A stretch of 64,000 nucleotides of DNA, taken from contig CM053256.1 of assembly GCA_028583405.1 (NCBI GenBank), positions 19,145,534 through 19,209,533 of the forward strand, in the 5' to 3' direction. How positions within the stretch are numbered: the stretch's first letter is position 1; every line of letters begins with the position of its first letter. A program made the translations under genes and the position numbers. The notes under the pieces are model-generated. The model made no database searches. It had not been told where the DNA came from and was given only the letters and a program-made list of their open reading frames with translations. The stretch comes from Pogonophryne albipinna. Taxonomy: Eukaryota > Chordata > Actinopteri > Perciformes > Artedidraconidae. Positions 52,364-63,848 of the stretch are shown here, one piece after another.

Positions 52364-52481
52364 GCTCGTGCCATACATACACACACCCTCCCGAACTTGA
52401 ATGACACACAGAGACCAATCGAGGGCTTTGATTTATGATCGGTATGGAAGTGGCCATGCCGGCAGGCCACATTATGTAGAC

Positions 52482-54002
52482 CAGGGGTGCCCACACTTTT
52501 TTGGCTGGTGAGCTACTTTTGAAATGACCAGCTCACCGAGGTCTACCAACCAAAAATAAAATCCCAAATTGCAAGGGTTGCTGAATAACACGTTATATTT
52601 ATACATGGGATAATGGGGCTGCAACAAACGACTAATTTGATAATCGATTAATGAAACGATTAATCGACTATTCGGACTATTACATGCCTTGCACAATTTC
52701 TCAAACGCTCTTATTTAGCAATCAACTTTTAGATTTAGCTTGAGATTGTTTTAGGCATGTGGAAACTAACAATGAAGACAATAAAGATGAATACTTGATT
52801 CAAAAATACATATATTATTAAATTAATTTAACAAATTGTTTACGAAATTAACATTGCTTTTTATTTAAATTAAATAAATAATATTTCACATCAAAAGAAA
52901 CAACAATGTTTTAACAAATCATATTAAATAATCTGATGACAGAACTGTAAACAGAATAGCTGAAACTTTAACAAAATAAAGAGTAACTCAGTTACCTCTA
53001 ATCAGTAACCCATGTTTGTATAATTGAGTTAACTCCGTGTGTTGCTGCTAGCATACATAACACCTCACGAGGAAAAGTTACTCATGGATGGGGATACAGA
53101 GCTACTAGAAAGACAGTCGAACCCGGTGCATTCCTCCGTCTGGATGTGGTGCACTTTTGCTAAATGTTTAGACAAATTGCTCGTGTTACCGCCCTTACAT
53201 GCTAAACACTTATTGCACTATTGGCAAGGAGCATTGTCCACCTCAAGACGGGTAACATTTAACCACACCTTGGAGCACTTCTCTCCGCCATCTCCTCCGT
53301 GTGTTGCTGCATGTAGCAGCTGCGTGTGTGTAAACTGCCCCGCCCCCCTCGCACACAGGGGAGAGAGATCTCGTCTGGATCGGAAAGATCGAAAATACAC
53401 CGACCATAGACGCATTTTTTTTGTCTTTTTACATATTAGAAACGAGTTGGCTGCGAGATAATGTTTGTGGAGACTGCGAGATAATGTTTGTGTAGCAATA
53501 ATACATGACCTTTCTCTTTCTAAACTCGCTACTCGGAGGGAAGTCGCTGTCATATGCCTTGTGAACACTCCGATAATGCCTCTCCACGTTACCTTTCTTT
53601 GGCAGAGCGACGCTTGCTTTACAAATAAGGCAAATAACCTTTGAATGTCACATCACAACAAAATATTCTTCCTCCCATTCTGGGTGGAAGTGGTATGTTT
53701 TTAGCTTTTTGCTCGGTCCCGCACTCAAATTTGTTGTTTGTCTCTTTGAGTTTTGAGTTTGAGTTTTCCTGGCACTTGACTGATTTTGTATCGCTTTGCA
53801 TTCTGGGTTAACAGACTGGAAAGCGATAGGTCGCTTTTTCTGTCAATCAAGTAAACTCCTGAATTAAGTGGCAGGGAGGCCAAGGGAGGAGGGATCAAAA
53901 CCTGTTTTGCCTAATTCTAACGGAACTGGATTTTTATTTTTATTTTTAATGACTCGCGATCTACCAACATTGCCCCCGCGGTCGACGTACTGGGCACCTC
54001 TG
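52482..54002 (-). mobile_element. Innermost hAT, level 4, 1,521 bp
   Basis: The left end CAGGGGTGCCCACAC and the right end GGGCACCTCTG are inverted with one mismatch. They are flanked by the perfect 8-bp duplication ATGTAGAC (52474-52481 and 54003-54010). It contains the amino part of a transposase on the - strand (53500-53730). A fragment of another hAT terminus (GGGGCTGCAACAAACGAC and related TAATCGATTAATC repeats) lies near 52616-52680. Confidence 0.93.
53500..53730 (-). pseudogene. hAT transposase remnant with zinc finger (level 4)
   Basis: On the - strand the codons read YHFHPEWEEEYFVVM, one stop, then VICLICKASVALPKKGNVER and HYRSVHKAYDSDFPPSSEF plus RKRKV. This gives a C-x2-C...H-x4-H finger of the kind found at the start of hAT transposases related to GTF2IRD2 and ZMYM/EPM2AIP1 proteins. 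A single stop breaks the frame, and the rest of the transposase (RNase-H-like core, dimerisation domain) is missing. Confidence 0.8.
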
Positions 54003-54721
54003 ATGTAGACAGGCTGTCACCCTGTGTGAGGCAAACCCACATTTGCGTAGCGTTGCGTTCACAATACATAATAAAAAAAAAATCGCCAGACCAGCAGGCC
54101 ACTTAACAGGCCAGTCCGGGCCTGCCTATTACATACAGTGGCAATGTCTCAAGATTTAGCTAAATACACCTTTTTGAACATTTAACACAAATACTACAAA
54201 TCCACATGACAAACAATCAAAAACCAAAAAGGGTCGGCACTTATTATTATTATTTATAAAAAATCGTATCCTTATTTCTAAAAAAAAATTTTTTAATAGG
54301 CTATGTATTTTTTTTTTGGTACCTGGCTGGCGCCCCCTAGCAGCGGCGCGCATATTTCAGCAGCGGCGCAGCACCGCCACTATTTGTATATAGGGGAAAC
54401 ACTGTTCCCTCTAAATGGGCGGGCTTTATTTTCGCGGACTTTATGACAAGTTCCGCCCGCTGTGAGGTCTATGCAAGTGGTGCAGTGACGCGTCCTAAAA
54501 CCCGGAAGTAAGCTTCGCTCGGATTCCCTCGACAAAAGAGCAATGGGATTTCTCCATAGGATTTTGGAAAATAGCTGGAAATAAGGTCTGTGGAAAACGA
54601 ACCTGTTAGATAAATGCACGTTTTGTTCAGACGGATAATATCCACATGTCTACCCTACTTTTATTATTTTCGAATCATAAATCTAATCGATAGATTTATG
54701 ATTAGCATAAGTTCGTTCATG

Positions 54722-54900
54722 ATGGCTCACTTCAGTGATAGTGATGACATCGTTGCGAAATTATTAACAGAGTCATTTTCAAGATTGAGTTACAATGATA
54801 AACTGGAGTGGAAAAGGATCAGCTGAATGACCCGCCAGCAAGTGCTTCATCCAAAAGGACAGGAGGATGGACTTTGTGTTTAAGTGATTTGATCATCAAA
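54722..54900 (+). pseudogene. Possible transposase start of the outer hAT
   Basis: MAHFSDSDDIVAKLLTESFS then RLSYNDKLEWKRIS, ending at a stop (54824-54826). It resembles the amino end of zf-MYM/TTF-type hAT transposases ('DDIVA-LL...FSR.SY..KL..K'). A further readable stretch in another frame (SSKRTGGWTLCLSD) follows, then nothing recognisable. It lies in the right arm of the level 1 element. Confidence 0.4.
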
Positions 54901-55178
54901 GGTAGGCCTAAGTCATTTTCAATGTGGGCCGCCGTGCCGACTTAATTCATTTGTAATTGTTACTTGGTTGTGGGTGCCCTGTCATGATAGGTGTTTAGAT
55001 AAATGGTGTTGTTTTGTGTGGTAGAGGGTCGCTGTCATTGATGCGTTTTGCACCCCGGGCCGCTGTTTTGATATTCCGCTGAAGTATACGCTGTGACGTA
55101 ATATCTCTTCTTTTCTTTCGAGGGAAGGGGGGTCAGAGGGCCTAGGTATAAAAGTCACGACTCGCCACTGGGTTTCAC

Positions 55179-58100
55179 AATATTAAAAACTAAGGTATGT
55201 ACATGACAGTTCTAACATTCATTTTCACAGCTTCAAATGTAGTATTCTTGTTGCGAAGAAGGTGATTGAACTAGATTAAAAAGTGAATAAGGTTAGGGTT
55301 ATGTAATTCAAACTGCAACGCAACAGACTATGGCCAAAACAAACACCAGAATAGATTACATGCGTGTTTTTATAATTAAAACATATGCACACAATGAAGC
55401 CACTCATCGTGATAATTTCCGTTTAGCATACGACCGAGCACCTTAATCACATTTACATACAGAAATACACATGTATATCAAGCTTGCTTGCACATAGAGA
55501 GAAAACTAATATCACCACATGCATGCAGATAATTGTATGAACACTGCTGGTGATGATTTATAATGTTATTCTCGGATGCTTGACAATCTGTAACACTTCC
55601 CATATCTCTGCCTGACACCTGCATGAGGTGTGTGTTAATGTAAGTGATCAAATATTCAGCCTCAAGGTCTGTCGGCTGCCCTTGCGTTGCCAAATGTCAG
55701 GCGCACAAGTTATGTGGACAAAATGGGTTTTCTGTCAGATTTCCCTTATTTTTTTCACTTTTCAAAATTCAGATTAAGGTGTGAATAGTGTATTATTTTC
55801 AGGGGCTCACATTGGCTTCCCCATAGTTAAGGCTGCTGCAACACTTTCAGCCCCGATGGTGTTTTCCTGTGAGGACTGTTGTGCGATCAGTCTGTCAGCC
55901 CTCCACTGCAGTGTCAGAGCTGTAAACATGGAAACCGATGGCCCAGGACCAAATCTCGCCACAGCACTTCCCTGCCGAGTCCCTCCGACTGTGTCAAAAT
56001 TGATTCTCGCTGACGAAGGCCCATTTAAAACTATTCCATCGAGCAATATGGTAGCTAATTTGTTTGGTGCGTGTTTATAATATATGCAAAGGAAAACATT
56101 TAGTCAGAGCAAAATCAGTCGCACATCTGTCGTTTATGTATTTGTCAAGAGTTTAAAGCTGGACTGAAGTGCGTGTTTACGAGTGACTGCACTGGATTTT
56201 TATTTAGTTTGTATTTCATACTGTGAGTCTTTCTGAGCTTGAAACATACTTGGTAATGAAGGGATGCTTTCACACGCATCAAGTTTACTTTACTGTGTTT
56301 GTTCATGTTTTTGAGCATGTCTTGTTGTTACAGTACTTTTATAAAAGCCAGAATATGCAAAACATATTTCTGCTAAAAGAATTCTGTGCACCATTTTTGC
56401 CAATAATACATGCTTGGAATAATGTACCCACCAAATAAAGCATTCTACACTATTCAGATGGGTCAGTGAGCCTTCGGAACAATCCTGAATAAGAAATCAA
56501 AGTCCAAGGGGGGACTTCCTATCATCACGGATTCTGTTTCACGGTGTGGGTTCGAGGGAGCCCATACAGTGTGCTGAATGTATGCCCGGGTCTACATGCT
56601 CATATTCACACAGGACAATCGAGGACAAATTCTAGAACTGTATTGATGTGCGGGCGAAAGTGATCTGACATTCAGTAAATTGAAAGTTCAGAGAGGCGTT
56701 CTTTAACAAAGCTGCCAAAGGAAGTGACTTCCATTCTTATAATGAGTGTAATACTCTGATGGAGCCTTTTTAACTGATGCACTGGGGCACAATATGGATC
56801 TCTGGCTTGCTTCTGCAGCAGAATAATAGGTTTTGAAGAGGACATGAAATAGCCTACATCTAACATTTTCCCAATGTAGTTTATAGCATTAGCTCTGTGA
56901 AAGTATAAGATAAAACGTTCAATTAATATTTTCAGAAGGATTTGTCGTGGGTTGGGCAAATTCATAATCCTTACGTGAGTGAAAAGGCTATTCATTTTGT
57001 GTTAAAGTCCATAGTATCTCTCTCCCTGGCCATAATCATTATTTCATTACAGAAAAAGACAAGAAACTGTAAGAGTATAAAGAAATATTTCTTATAAACA
57101 TCTCATAGGAGACAGTTTGTCACTCAAGGACTTTTATCCTCTCGATCTTAATTTAAGCTACTTCACCATCGTCATTTTCCTTCCACCTCCTACAGCTCTA
57201 TCAACGCCTCACAGTTCTTGTATTTTCGCCCTGCACTAACATTTTCCTGACTGAATACATATCATAAGGGTAGAAAGAATCTTATGTTTACATATCCTTC
57301 CACTGTCCAACATTTCTATGCTGATGGCCAATTCAACTAAGCCGACTGGAGGTAATGGACTGACTAGTTGCTCATTCATACAGAACAAAAAGTAGAGGTT
57401 TAAAGGATGATTCATAAAGAACAATGTCAGGGACTACGCAGTGGGCGCTTTCTAATGCATATAAGATAGCTCTGTGACCTGACATGAATACAGGTTGCTT
57501 TCTAACATCGTAAATATTAAGGCATTTGCAGGCTGTTTATGGGAAAATAGCTCCATAAATGAATGTACTTTCATACAATCCATCACCACCATCAACATCA
57601 TCATCTGTGGTAAGAACAACCCTGTTTGCTGGAGTGAAACTACATTCACTCAGCCTTAGACGTGGATGACAATGACAAATGGGGCTACAGATTGGAAAAT
57701 GAGACAAAAAGGAAAAACATTAAATAAAACCCATTATCGTTGTCTTTTTTTGAATGGGTGGAAATGAGAAGAAAAGGGCGGGGCTGTCAGCAGACGATGG
57801 GGAGAGACGAGAAACGGACGCTACAATCCAAAGTGTGGACCGAGCTGCGCAGCAATCTGACAACTTCAGGAAACAATTTCATTTTACCAGACATCCCATT
57901 GGCAGTCATGCAGGGAAACCTATGGGGAGGGCCTCACTGCTTCTGCCCCATTCAGGGTCATAGCAAAAGCTGTGTTTCAACTTCAGAGTAGTCATTTGGA
58001 AAATAGAATAATATGCAAGAAAAGTGAAATATTCTCCTTCAGTCTGGTTGACACATTCTAATAAATGACTGCCTGGGGTCAGGCACATGTGTTCATAGGC

Positions 58101-60416
58101 GCTGTGTTCATTAAGATCATGTCTTACTTGCGTTACAGGACACATGAGAAAAAATCACAACAACTCCTGAGGTGCTAAACTGCAGTGCATAAGTCAGCAT
58201 GGAGTGTTTTTGCACGCCAACAGTGTGTAAATCAGCACTTCGAGTCGTTCTTGTGCTAATGTCTCACACCTGCCCCTGGGAAGCTTCACAGCTGTTGCTC
58301 CAATTGAAGCAGTTCATCTCCATAAATGATTGCTGATAAATTCTCCTGAGACTGAAAGCCTCCGAGATCATAATGCGAGACTTTAAGTGCCAGGCTGCGA
58401 GTTGATACAGTGGGGTTGGTATTTGTTCATATTGTGCTCATTAGTGATGGAAGACAAAAGTTAGATGGCCAGTATTGTTATTGGAGACATTTCTGAATAA
58501 ATATATCTTGACATTTAGATGTGGCATTTACTGTACCAAGTTTTGGGCTGGATATCCCAATCAAACATCCGATACTACCTCAAGGGTACACCCATTAGTT
58601 CAGAACCAGAATATTTCTATGGACTGGCTTTTTGTTGTTTATGGATTAGATCCATGCAACAACTACTGGAGTTTGTTTTATAGCCCTAAGATGCACAACA
58701 CAAGCTACAGTTTTCAGTTAACATTTCAATGACTGGCAGGTTAAACATTTGAAGATGTCCTGATGGTGTGTCCCTCACACACACATTTTACTGCAGTCCA
58801 AGAAGGTCAACAATTATCTTTAAAGGATAAAGCTGGTGTTATCTGTAATGTTTTCATTGTCATCCACAAAAAAACAAACCCAGCAAATAATTAATTCTAT
58901 ATACCAACAACTATCGTCTGCGGCTCATAAATCGTACGCCATAGATTTACATTATCCTCTAAAAACAATTTCAATCACACCATAAAGTTGCACAGAGTGA
59001 CATATTCCTTCATTACAGAAAACATGGCCAGTATAGTTTATGCTGTTCAGCTTGTTGTATTTTCTCCAGAGTACTCCAGTTTATGACATCGCAGATCCAC
59101 CCGATCTGACCCCAACTTCATTAGTGTTGTCGGCTGCGTATTCAACATTGTGGAAATGATCCGAATCTGACCCTCACATAGTACACAAACGGTCTTTTCT
59201 GCAACTAATGATAAATGGTAAAGCAAGCTAACAAAGCGAGGTGAACAGCGTGAGCATTTGTTTCCCATCGGTCAAAAATGCGGTCTATAGTTTTGTAGTG
59301 GCCAGTATCATAAAGAAATAAAACATGTAAACTGCTAGTGACGTTTCCGAATAAACTAAAGAGACCATGTTTATTATAATGGAGGAATTTCCCGATGCAA
59401 TAATATGACTCGGTTATGGTGTTGAATAGGTTTTTTAAGATAATTACACAGAAGCTTGAGCTTTGGATACAATACTATTCCTGTTCAGTAATTTACATTA
59501 TGGGATTTACTTTTTGGGTGAGAGTCTTGAGATAATAATAAAAAGATAAAACTCAAACCAGCCCTCCTAAGCAGTGCTTGAAAATGGCACTAAAAGCATG
59601 TATGGAGGATAAACATAAGCCAAGACACATCGATAGATCTCTTATTCCTTCCATCAATCTGGCACACTTAAGAACAGTGCACAAGACAAATGCCCATGAG
59701 AGCCCTAATGTCAAATCAATTTTAATTTAGAACTACCTTTAACTCATGTCTGTGAAAGCGCCCTGCAGGTTTAAAGAGATTCCATGACATTGTCTTAAAG
59801 CTTGTAAGACACTTTAAGGAAGTCATTATTCTTTAGTAGATATGCGTGTACAGTACAATAGTCCCTGTGTGCAAATGAATCAAATTGAGGTGACACTTCG
59901 CTTAAGTTTGAGTGATATTGGGTGATGTTATTGCTATCAATATCCTGTTTTCCTGGACTTTATGGTATAGTGATTTGGCACAGAGGTCTGTTAACGAACT
60001 TTATGAGAGTATTTCCTCCATTATGCAGACAGTGTCATAAAAATAGACAATGCTGTAATGTAAGAGTGGAATGAAACAAGAACCAGAAAGTGAGCAAATA
60101 AGTCCAGAGATTGAAAAGCTTCCTGCCATTCTGATCTTTAAATGGTGACTTCAAGTGCAGTATAAGAATATGAATTTGCATGAGAAACAATCATGAGTAT
60201 CCAAAGCAGTTACATCTGTCGGATAACCTACATGTTCACTGCTTGATTCGAAAATGTGCAGCCAGATGAACGTGAGGACAGATGTTGATGAACCCAGTCA
60301 GTGCTGGACGAGACCATGCAAAAACATGTTGTAAATGTGAGACAGGAGATAAAACAGATGGAAATAGTTGATCCAAAGAGCAAAAGTACTTGCATTATCT
60401 CCTAAAGCCTCCTTCT
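55179..60416. other. Intronic DNA, mostly unique
   Basis: No gene or complete transposon was recognised in 5.2 kb. At 55781-56080 both strands are open (99 and 79 codons) with a composition unlike the surroundings. No domain is recognised, and no convincing splice sites border it. The rest is AT-rich. Confidence 0.45.
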
Positions 60417-60893
60417 TAACCTGTTAAGCCCCGAGCCTGTTTTCCAGGTCTCAGACTCGAAAACGACATTCCCAGAACAAATGACCATAACTTCACTTCT
60501 AAAAGGGGTAAATTAATAATCTTTTTTCTCAAAGCAATGATACACCTGTGAGTTGGATGTAGAAAAAGTCAGAATCAATATAGATTTTTTTTATTTTAAA
60601 GTAAATTCAGATTGAATATAGTAAAAAAAAAAAAAAAAAAAAAGTGTCCGTCCAATAAAAACCATTACTTATAGTGAAAACCACCCTTGAATGATGGGAT
60701 CGGAGGCTAAAGGCTTTAGGAATCCAAACTATAACATAATAAGTACCCTGTATCAAGATTGATGCAAAACAAGTGACATTTGGCCTTTTTAGAGAGATTT
60801 AGCAACAAAAAAAACACTTCTGGGGCCATTTGACCTATCTCTGGCCCCCCTTGGTCGATTTTGATGATTGACATCTCTTTTTAACCGCTAGAG
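60417..60893. mobile_element. Dispersed repeat beginning TTAACCTGTTAAGCC
   Basis: TTAACCTGTTAAGCCCCGAG and the following about 150 bp reappear at 63849-64000 in the same orientation with a few changes. The leading TTAA would fit a piggyBac/Kolobok target, but the far end is not certain. A 20-base A run is at 60622-60643. Confidence 0.6.
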
Positions 60894-61025
60894 CAGGGGT
60901 TCTCAAACTCCGGACCAAGGTCCGGATCCGGACCGAACTGCAAATTAATCCGGACTGAACCCTGTGTCCCATTATTAAAAATATATATATATTTATTAAA
61001 AAAAAAAATCTGATTCTGATGTCAA
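60894..61025 (+). mobile_element. hAT-type terminal fragment (CAGGGGTTCTCAAACTCCGG)
   Basis: It has a typical hAT left terminus and GGTCCGGATCCGGACC palindromes. No right end is found before the TTAA element at 61030. Confidence 0.6.
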
Positions 61026-61364
61026 TTAAAGTGGACCTATTATGCTATAATGGAAAAATATATTGTTGGGCCATACCTATAGAGTGGCGAAGTCACGCCC
61101 ATCTACTTCCGGTCCATGGGACATTATTTCGGAAAAATAATGTATTGAAGTCAATGGAGAGAGAAAACTTATCTTTCGATCCCGTTTGAATTGTGCCACG
61201 AATTACACATATGATGTTTGTCAATCTTAAAAAATCATTTCCATGTCAAAAAAGTCACAGTTTGTCGTAAAACTGTTGAAATATAAGACTATGAAAAATA
61301 CGCAACTAGAAAGAGTACAAATCCCAATCACAATTGTTTTCCTCCACTAAGAGATAGCTAAGAT

Positions 61365-61401
61365 CAGCGCCATATAGATATAATCTATCTATATGGCGCT
61401 G
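61365..61401. repeat. Perfect 15-bp hairpin
   Basis: The arms CAGCGCCATATAGAT (61365-61379) and ATCTATATGGCGCTG (61387-61401) are separated by 7 bases. It lies 25 bp upstream of the THAP start codon. Confidence 0.95.
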
Positions 61402-61426
61402 GCTAAGATAAGATAGCTTTAACAAG

Positions 61427-61527
61427 ATGCCTGTGTGCTTAGTACCAGGTTGTTATCATACCAGCAATGGGTCTTGCTCGTTCTTTCGCTTCCCGTCTGA
61501 TGAAAGGACCAGGAGTGGCTGGATCAA
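61427..61527 (+). pseudogene. THAP-domain first exon (orphan)
   Basis: From ATG 61427: MPVCLVPGCYHTSNGSCSFF then RFPSDERTRSGWI, which has the first half of a THAP zinc finger (C4-x4-C9, FFRFP, W32). It could end at a GTTAGC donor at 61528, in phase 2. The second half (CxxH and AVPTIF) was not found downstream, and the following sequence is AT-rich with an unrecognised 110-codon frame (61724-62056). It is a remnant of the transposon's own DNA-binding protein and is different from the THAP gene at 18128-20318. Confidence 0.75.
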
Positions 61528-63038
61528 GTTAGCTACCTAGCTAGTAGCTAGCACGTTAGTTAGCATTACAGCCTTGTCATTTTTTTTAGCCTTAATATGA
61601 AGTAACATTAAGTAACCCAAACTGTTAAACAGTAAGAGTAGTAGTCATATTTCGTGAACCCTTTGAAGAGTACAGTCACCGGTGTGATCATTCTATAATA
61701 CACAATTTAAGCCAGGGGGAGAAATGCTAACGCTAGCATCGGCGATCGGTGATCTTTTCTACTTCATGCCATCTGCCCAAATGGTTGACATTAAAAAGAC
61801 CAGGCAGTTCAGAGAGAATCAAAGGAAGGCAGGCAGGCAGCTTTGCATGACATTCTTCTGGACGTGTTTCATTGTGGTGATAGTGAGGGTAGTCAATCGT
61901 TTTGTTGACAAGATAGTAGTGACGGCCATCTTGGTGACGTGTGTTGTTCTGCGAGACCAGAGATGTAGTTCATTGAGCGTTTCACATAAACAAATGTGTT
62001 ACTTCACAGTTTTACGACAAATTTATTTATTTTTTACTTGCAAAATTATCTTTTAAATTGACAATCATATGTGTAATTCGTGGCACAATTCAAACGGGAT
62101 CGAAAGATAATCTTTCTCTCTCCATTGACGTCAATACATAATTTTTTCGAAATAAGGTTCCATGGAGGTCCACTGGAAGGGGAGGGACTTCGCCACACTA
62201 TACAAAACATGTCTGTGAGTTTTTTTTGCTTAAAATACCAAACAGTTCACCCATTGTAGCCATGCCTCATACTGCTCATACCCCTCTTTTTCAGCCCTGT
62301 TAGAGAAACGCGGATTTTGGATCCTTAGCTTGAAAAAATAAAATAAAAAGAGGAGGCGGAGCTAATGCCTGATCAGAATTATACCGGAGATAAAGTTAAA
62401 TTCTGCTGTGATAAAACGCCATCCTGTTCTAAACCACATCAAAGATTATTTCTGAAACAGTATGGAGCTCAAATGCTTTTTCTCTTGCAGGTTTATCACA
62501 AGGTGAGTTCCATTTTTTATTTCCTGCTTTTTAAACATGTGCTTACAGTACAGGTTAGCTCTGTGTGTTAGCGAGGCTTGCTAATGTAAACAAAGACGAG
62601 ATTACGTCCAAAAAACGTCTGGCGTTGTTTCTGATTGCAATTTTCGCAATTTGTATCCGCTCGTTGTACCCCTGTTTTTAAAAGATTTGGGTACGGAGGA
62701 AAAGAGAGAGGGTTTTATTTTCTGACGCTGCGTGAGTTCCCCGACGCACCGGGGACACATATTTATGTATAAAAGACATCACAAAGTGCATTTTGCATGA
62801 TAGGTCCCCTTTAATGTATATTTTCTTGTGTCTGACGCGTTGTGAGAATGAACGTGCATATATATTTACTTGTGTTTGCGAGCGTGACACGCATTGCAGA
62901 CTGCAAGTTAACCGCAAGTTTACCTTGACTTTCTAATGCTTCCAATGCCATTTTTGCCGAGGTTCAAGGCATTGGCTACAGACAAACAGTGCCATTTCTC
63001 CCACTAGTTCAAGCCATCATGCTGTATGTATGTATTGA

Positions 63039-63040
<2 letters not shown>

Positions 63041-63094
<54 letters not shown>
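63041..63094. repeat. (TG)n microsatellite, 27 units
   Basis: TG dinucleotides over 54 bp, ending just before a hAT terminus. Confidence 0.97.
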
Positions 63095-63096
<2 letters not shown>

Positions 63097-63097
63097 A

Positions 63098-63848
63098 CAG
63101 GGGCGCCGTTTACCGACAGGCAAGTGCTTGGACCAGAAGGGGGCCTCCAAATAAAGTAGATTAATCCAATCCAACTTTATTTATATAGCACTTTAAAACC
63201 TCCAGACCAAAGTGTTGGACACAGTGATGCAAACACAGGTATGGTGAAAAAAGAGAGAACTATTCGAAGCAGAAAAAAAACAGCGTAATACACCATCTGA
63301 CAAAGGCCTGTGCTATAATGCTTCAATTAACTGGCTATTCTTTATAATATACTCAGATCAAGAGGAGACAGAGATGTTAAGTTATAAATCAAGGGTTTTT
63401 ATTGTTATTTACAGTAGGGGTGGGGAACATTTTTCCTTTCAATTTTTACAACATCCTCAGCAGGCCGTACAAATTATTGAACTCAACCTCTGCTTAAAAA
63501 AACTAAAATCACAGCCCATTCATTTGGCCTTTCTTTCATGCTGTGCAAAGAACAAGGTGGCATGACCACCAAAACAGAACGATATGGACACAAGATGTCT
63601 GCAAATGTATTTAGTATCCTATCCATGTGAACATGATTTAAGTGGGGGGGACCTAACCTCCTCTAGGGGGGTCCGGGGGCATGCTCCCCCGGGAAGATTC
63701 TTTTTTTAAATATTGAAGTTAAAAGCATCAATCTGGTGCATTTTGAGAGCAACATGAGGAGATCTATGGATACATCTCTCAACACCCATTTGAAACAGAA
63801 CTGTAAGCAGACTTTTCTTTTTGGAAATTTTACAAATCACTCCCCTTT
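63098..63848 (+). mobile_element. hAT-type mosaic, left end only
   Basis: CAGGGGCGCCGTTTACCGAC at 63099 shares its first 11 bases with the 9.35-kb hAT at 12325. A LINE tail on the - strand ('aactttatttatatagcact') is at 63167-63196. A GGGGTGGGGAAC terminus-like motif is at 63418. The CTAGGGGGGTCCGGGGGCAT block and its 100-bp neighbourhood at 63590-63790 match 51620-51830. No right end lies inside the window. Confidence 0.5.

Larger units (their letters stand above)
51501..54124. mobile_element. Nested hAT, level 3 (CAGGGCCGG / CAGGCCCGG ends), 2,624 bp
   Basis: CAGGGCCGGTTCTAGAC at 51501 is opposed by CCAGTCCGGGCCTG ending at 54124. The flanks ACTAGTAC (51493-51500) and CCTATTAC (54125-54132) agree at 6 of 8 bases. 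The interior carries the CCAGGGGGGTCTGGGGG motif (51696-51740) shared with 63640-63740 and 16290-16345. The two termini are not perfect partners, so this may be a decayed or chimeric element. Confidence 0.6.
51336..54404. mobile_element. Nested element, level 2 (CAGTGTTTCCC ends), 3,069 bp
   Basis: CAGTGTTTCCC (51336) is exactly inverted as GGGAAACACTG (to 54404), and the next bases are also related (AGCAGCGGTGC on both sides). TTCCC abuts both ends, and a full 8-bp duplication is not evident. The style is hAT-like. It lies wholly inside the level 1 element. Confidence 0.8.
50956..55170 (+). mobile_element. Outer hAT of a four-level nest (level 1), 4,215 bp
   Basis: The left end CAGTGGCGAGCCGTCAGGGCC is matched by the right end ACGACTCGCCACTG (10 of 10 outer bases inverted). 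Both are flanked by the perfect 8-bp duplication GGTTTCAC (50948-50955 and 55171-55178). A fragment of its transposase start lies at 54722-54826. All central sequence belongs to later insertions. Confidence 0.92.
61081..62199 (+). mobile_element. Long-inverted-repeat element carrying a THAP exon, 1,119 bp
   Basis: AGAGTGGCGAAGTC at the left and GACTTCGCCACACT-like sequence at the right are inverted. The similarity extends about 190 bp inward (for example TCTTTCGATCCCGTTTGAAT and GTGCCACGAATTACACATAT in both arms). AT abuts both ends, as in ISL2EU-type elements, which is a guess at the family. The centre holds a THAP exon. Confidence 0.82.
61030..62810. mobile_element. TTAA-flanked inverted-end element, 1,781 bp
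   Basis: AGTGGACCTATTATGC (61030) and the complement AGGGGACCTATCATGC (ending 62810) match at 14 of 16 bases. Both are flanked by TTAA (61026-61029; 62811-62814). The right arm matches the copy at 5150-5665. The middle is the separate element 61081-62199. No transposase of its own is left. TTAA targets occur with piggyBac and Kolobok elements. Confidence 0.85.

Noticed and set aside
53039..53461. 140-codon + strand frame in the innermost hAT
   Set aside because: It runs opposite to the transposase zinc-finger remnant and has no recognised domain.
61724..62056. 110-codon frame after the THAP exon
   Set aside because: No THAP second half or transposase motif is recognisable; the carboxyl end is translated inverted-repeat arm.
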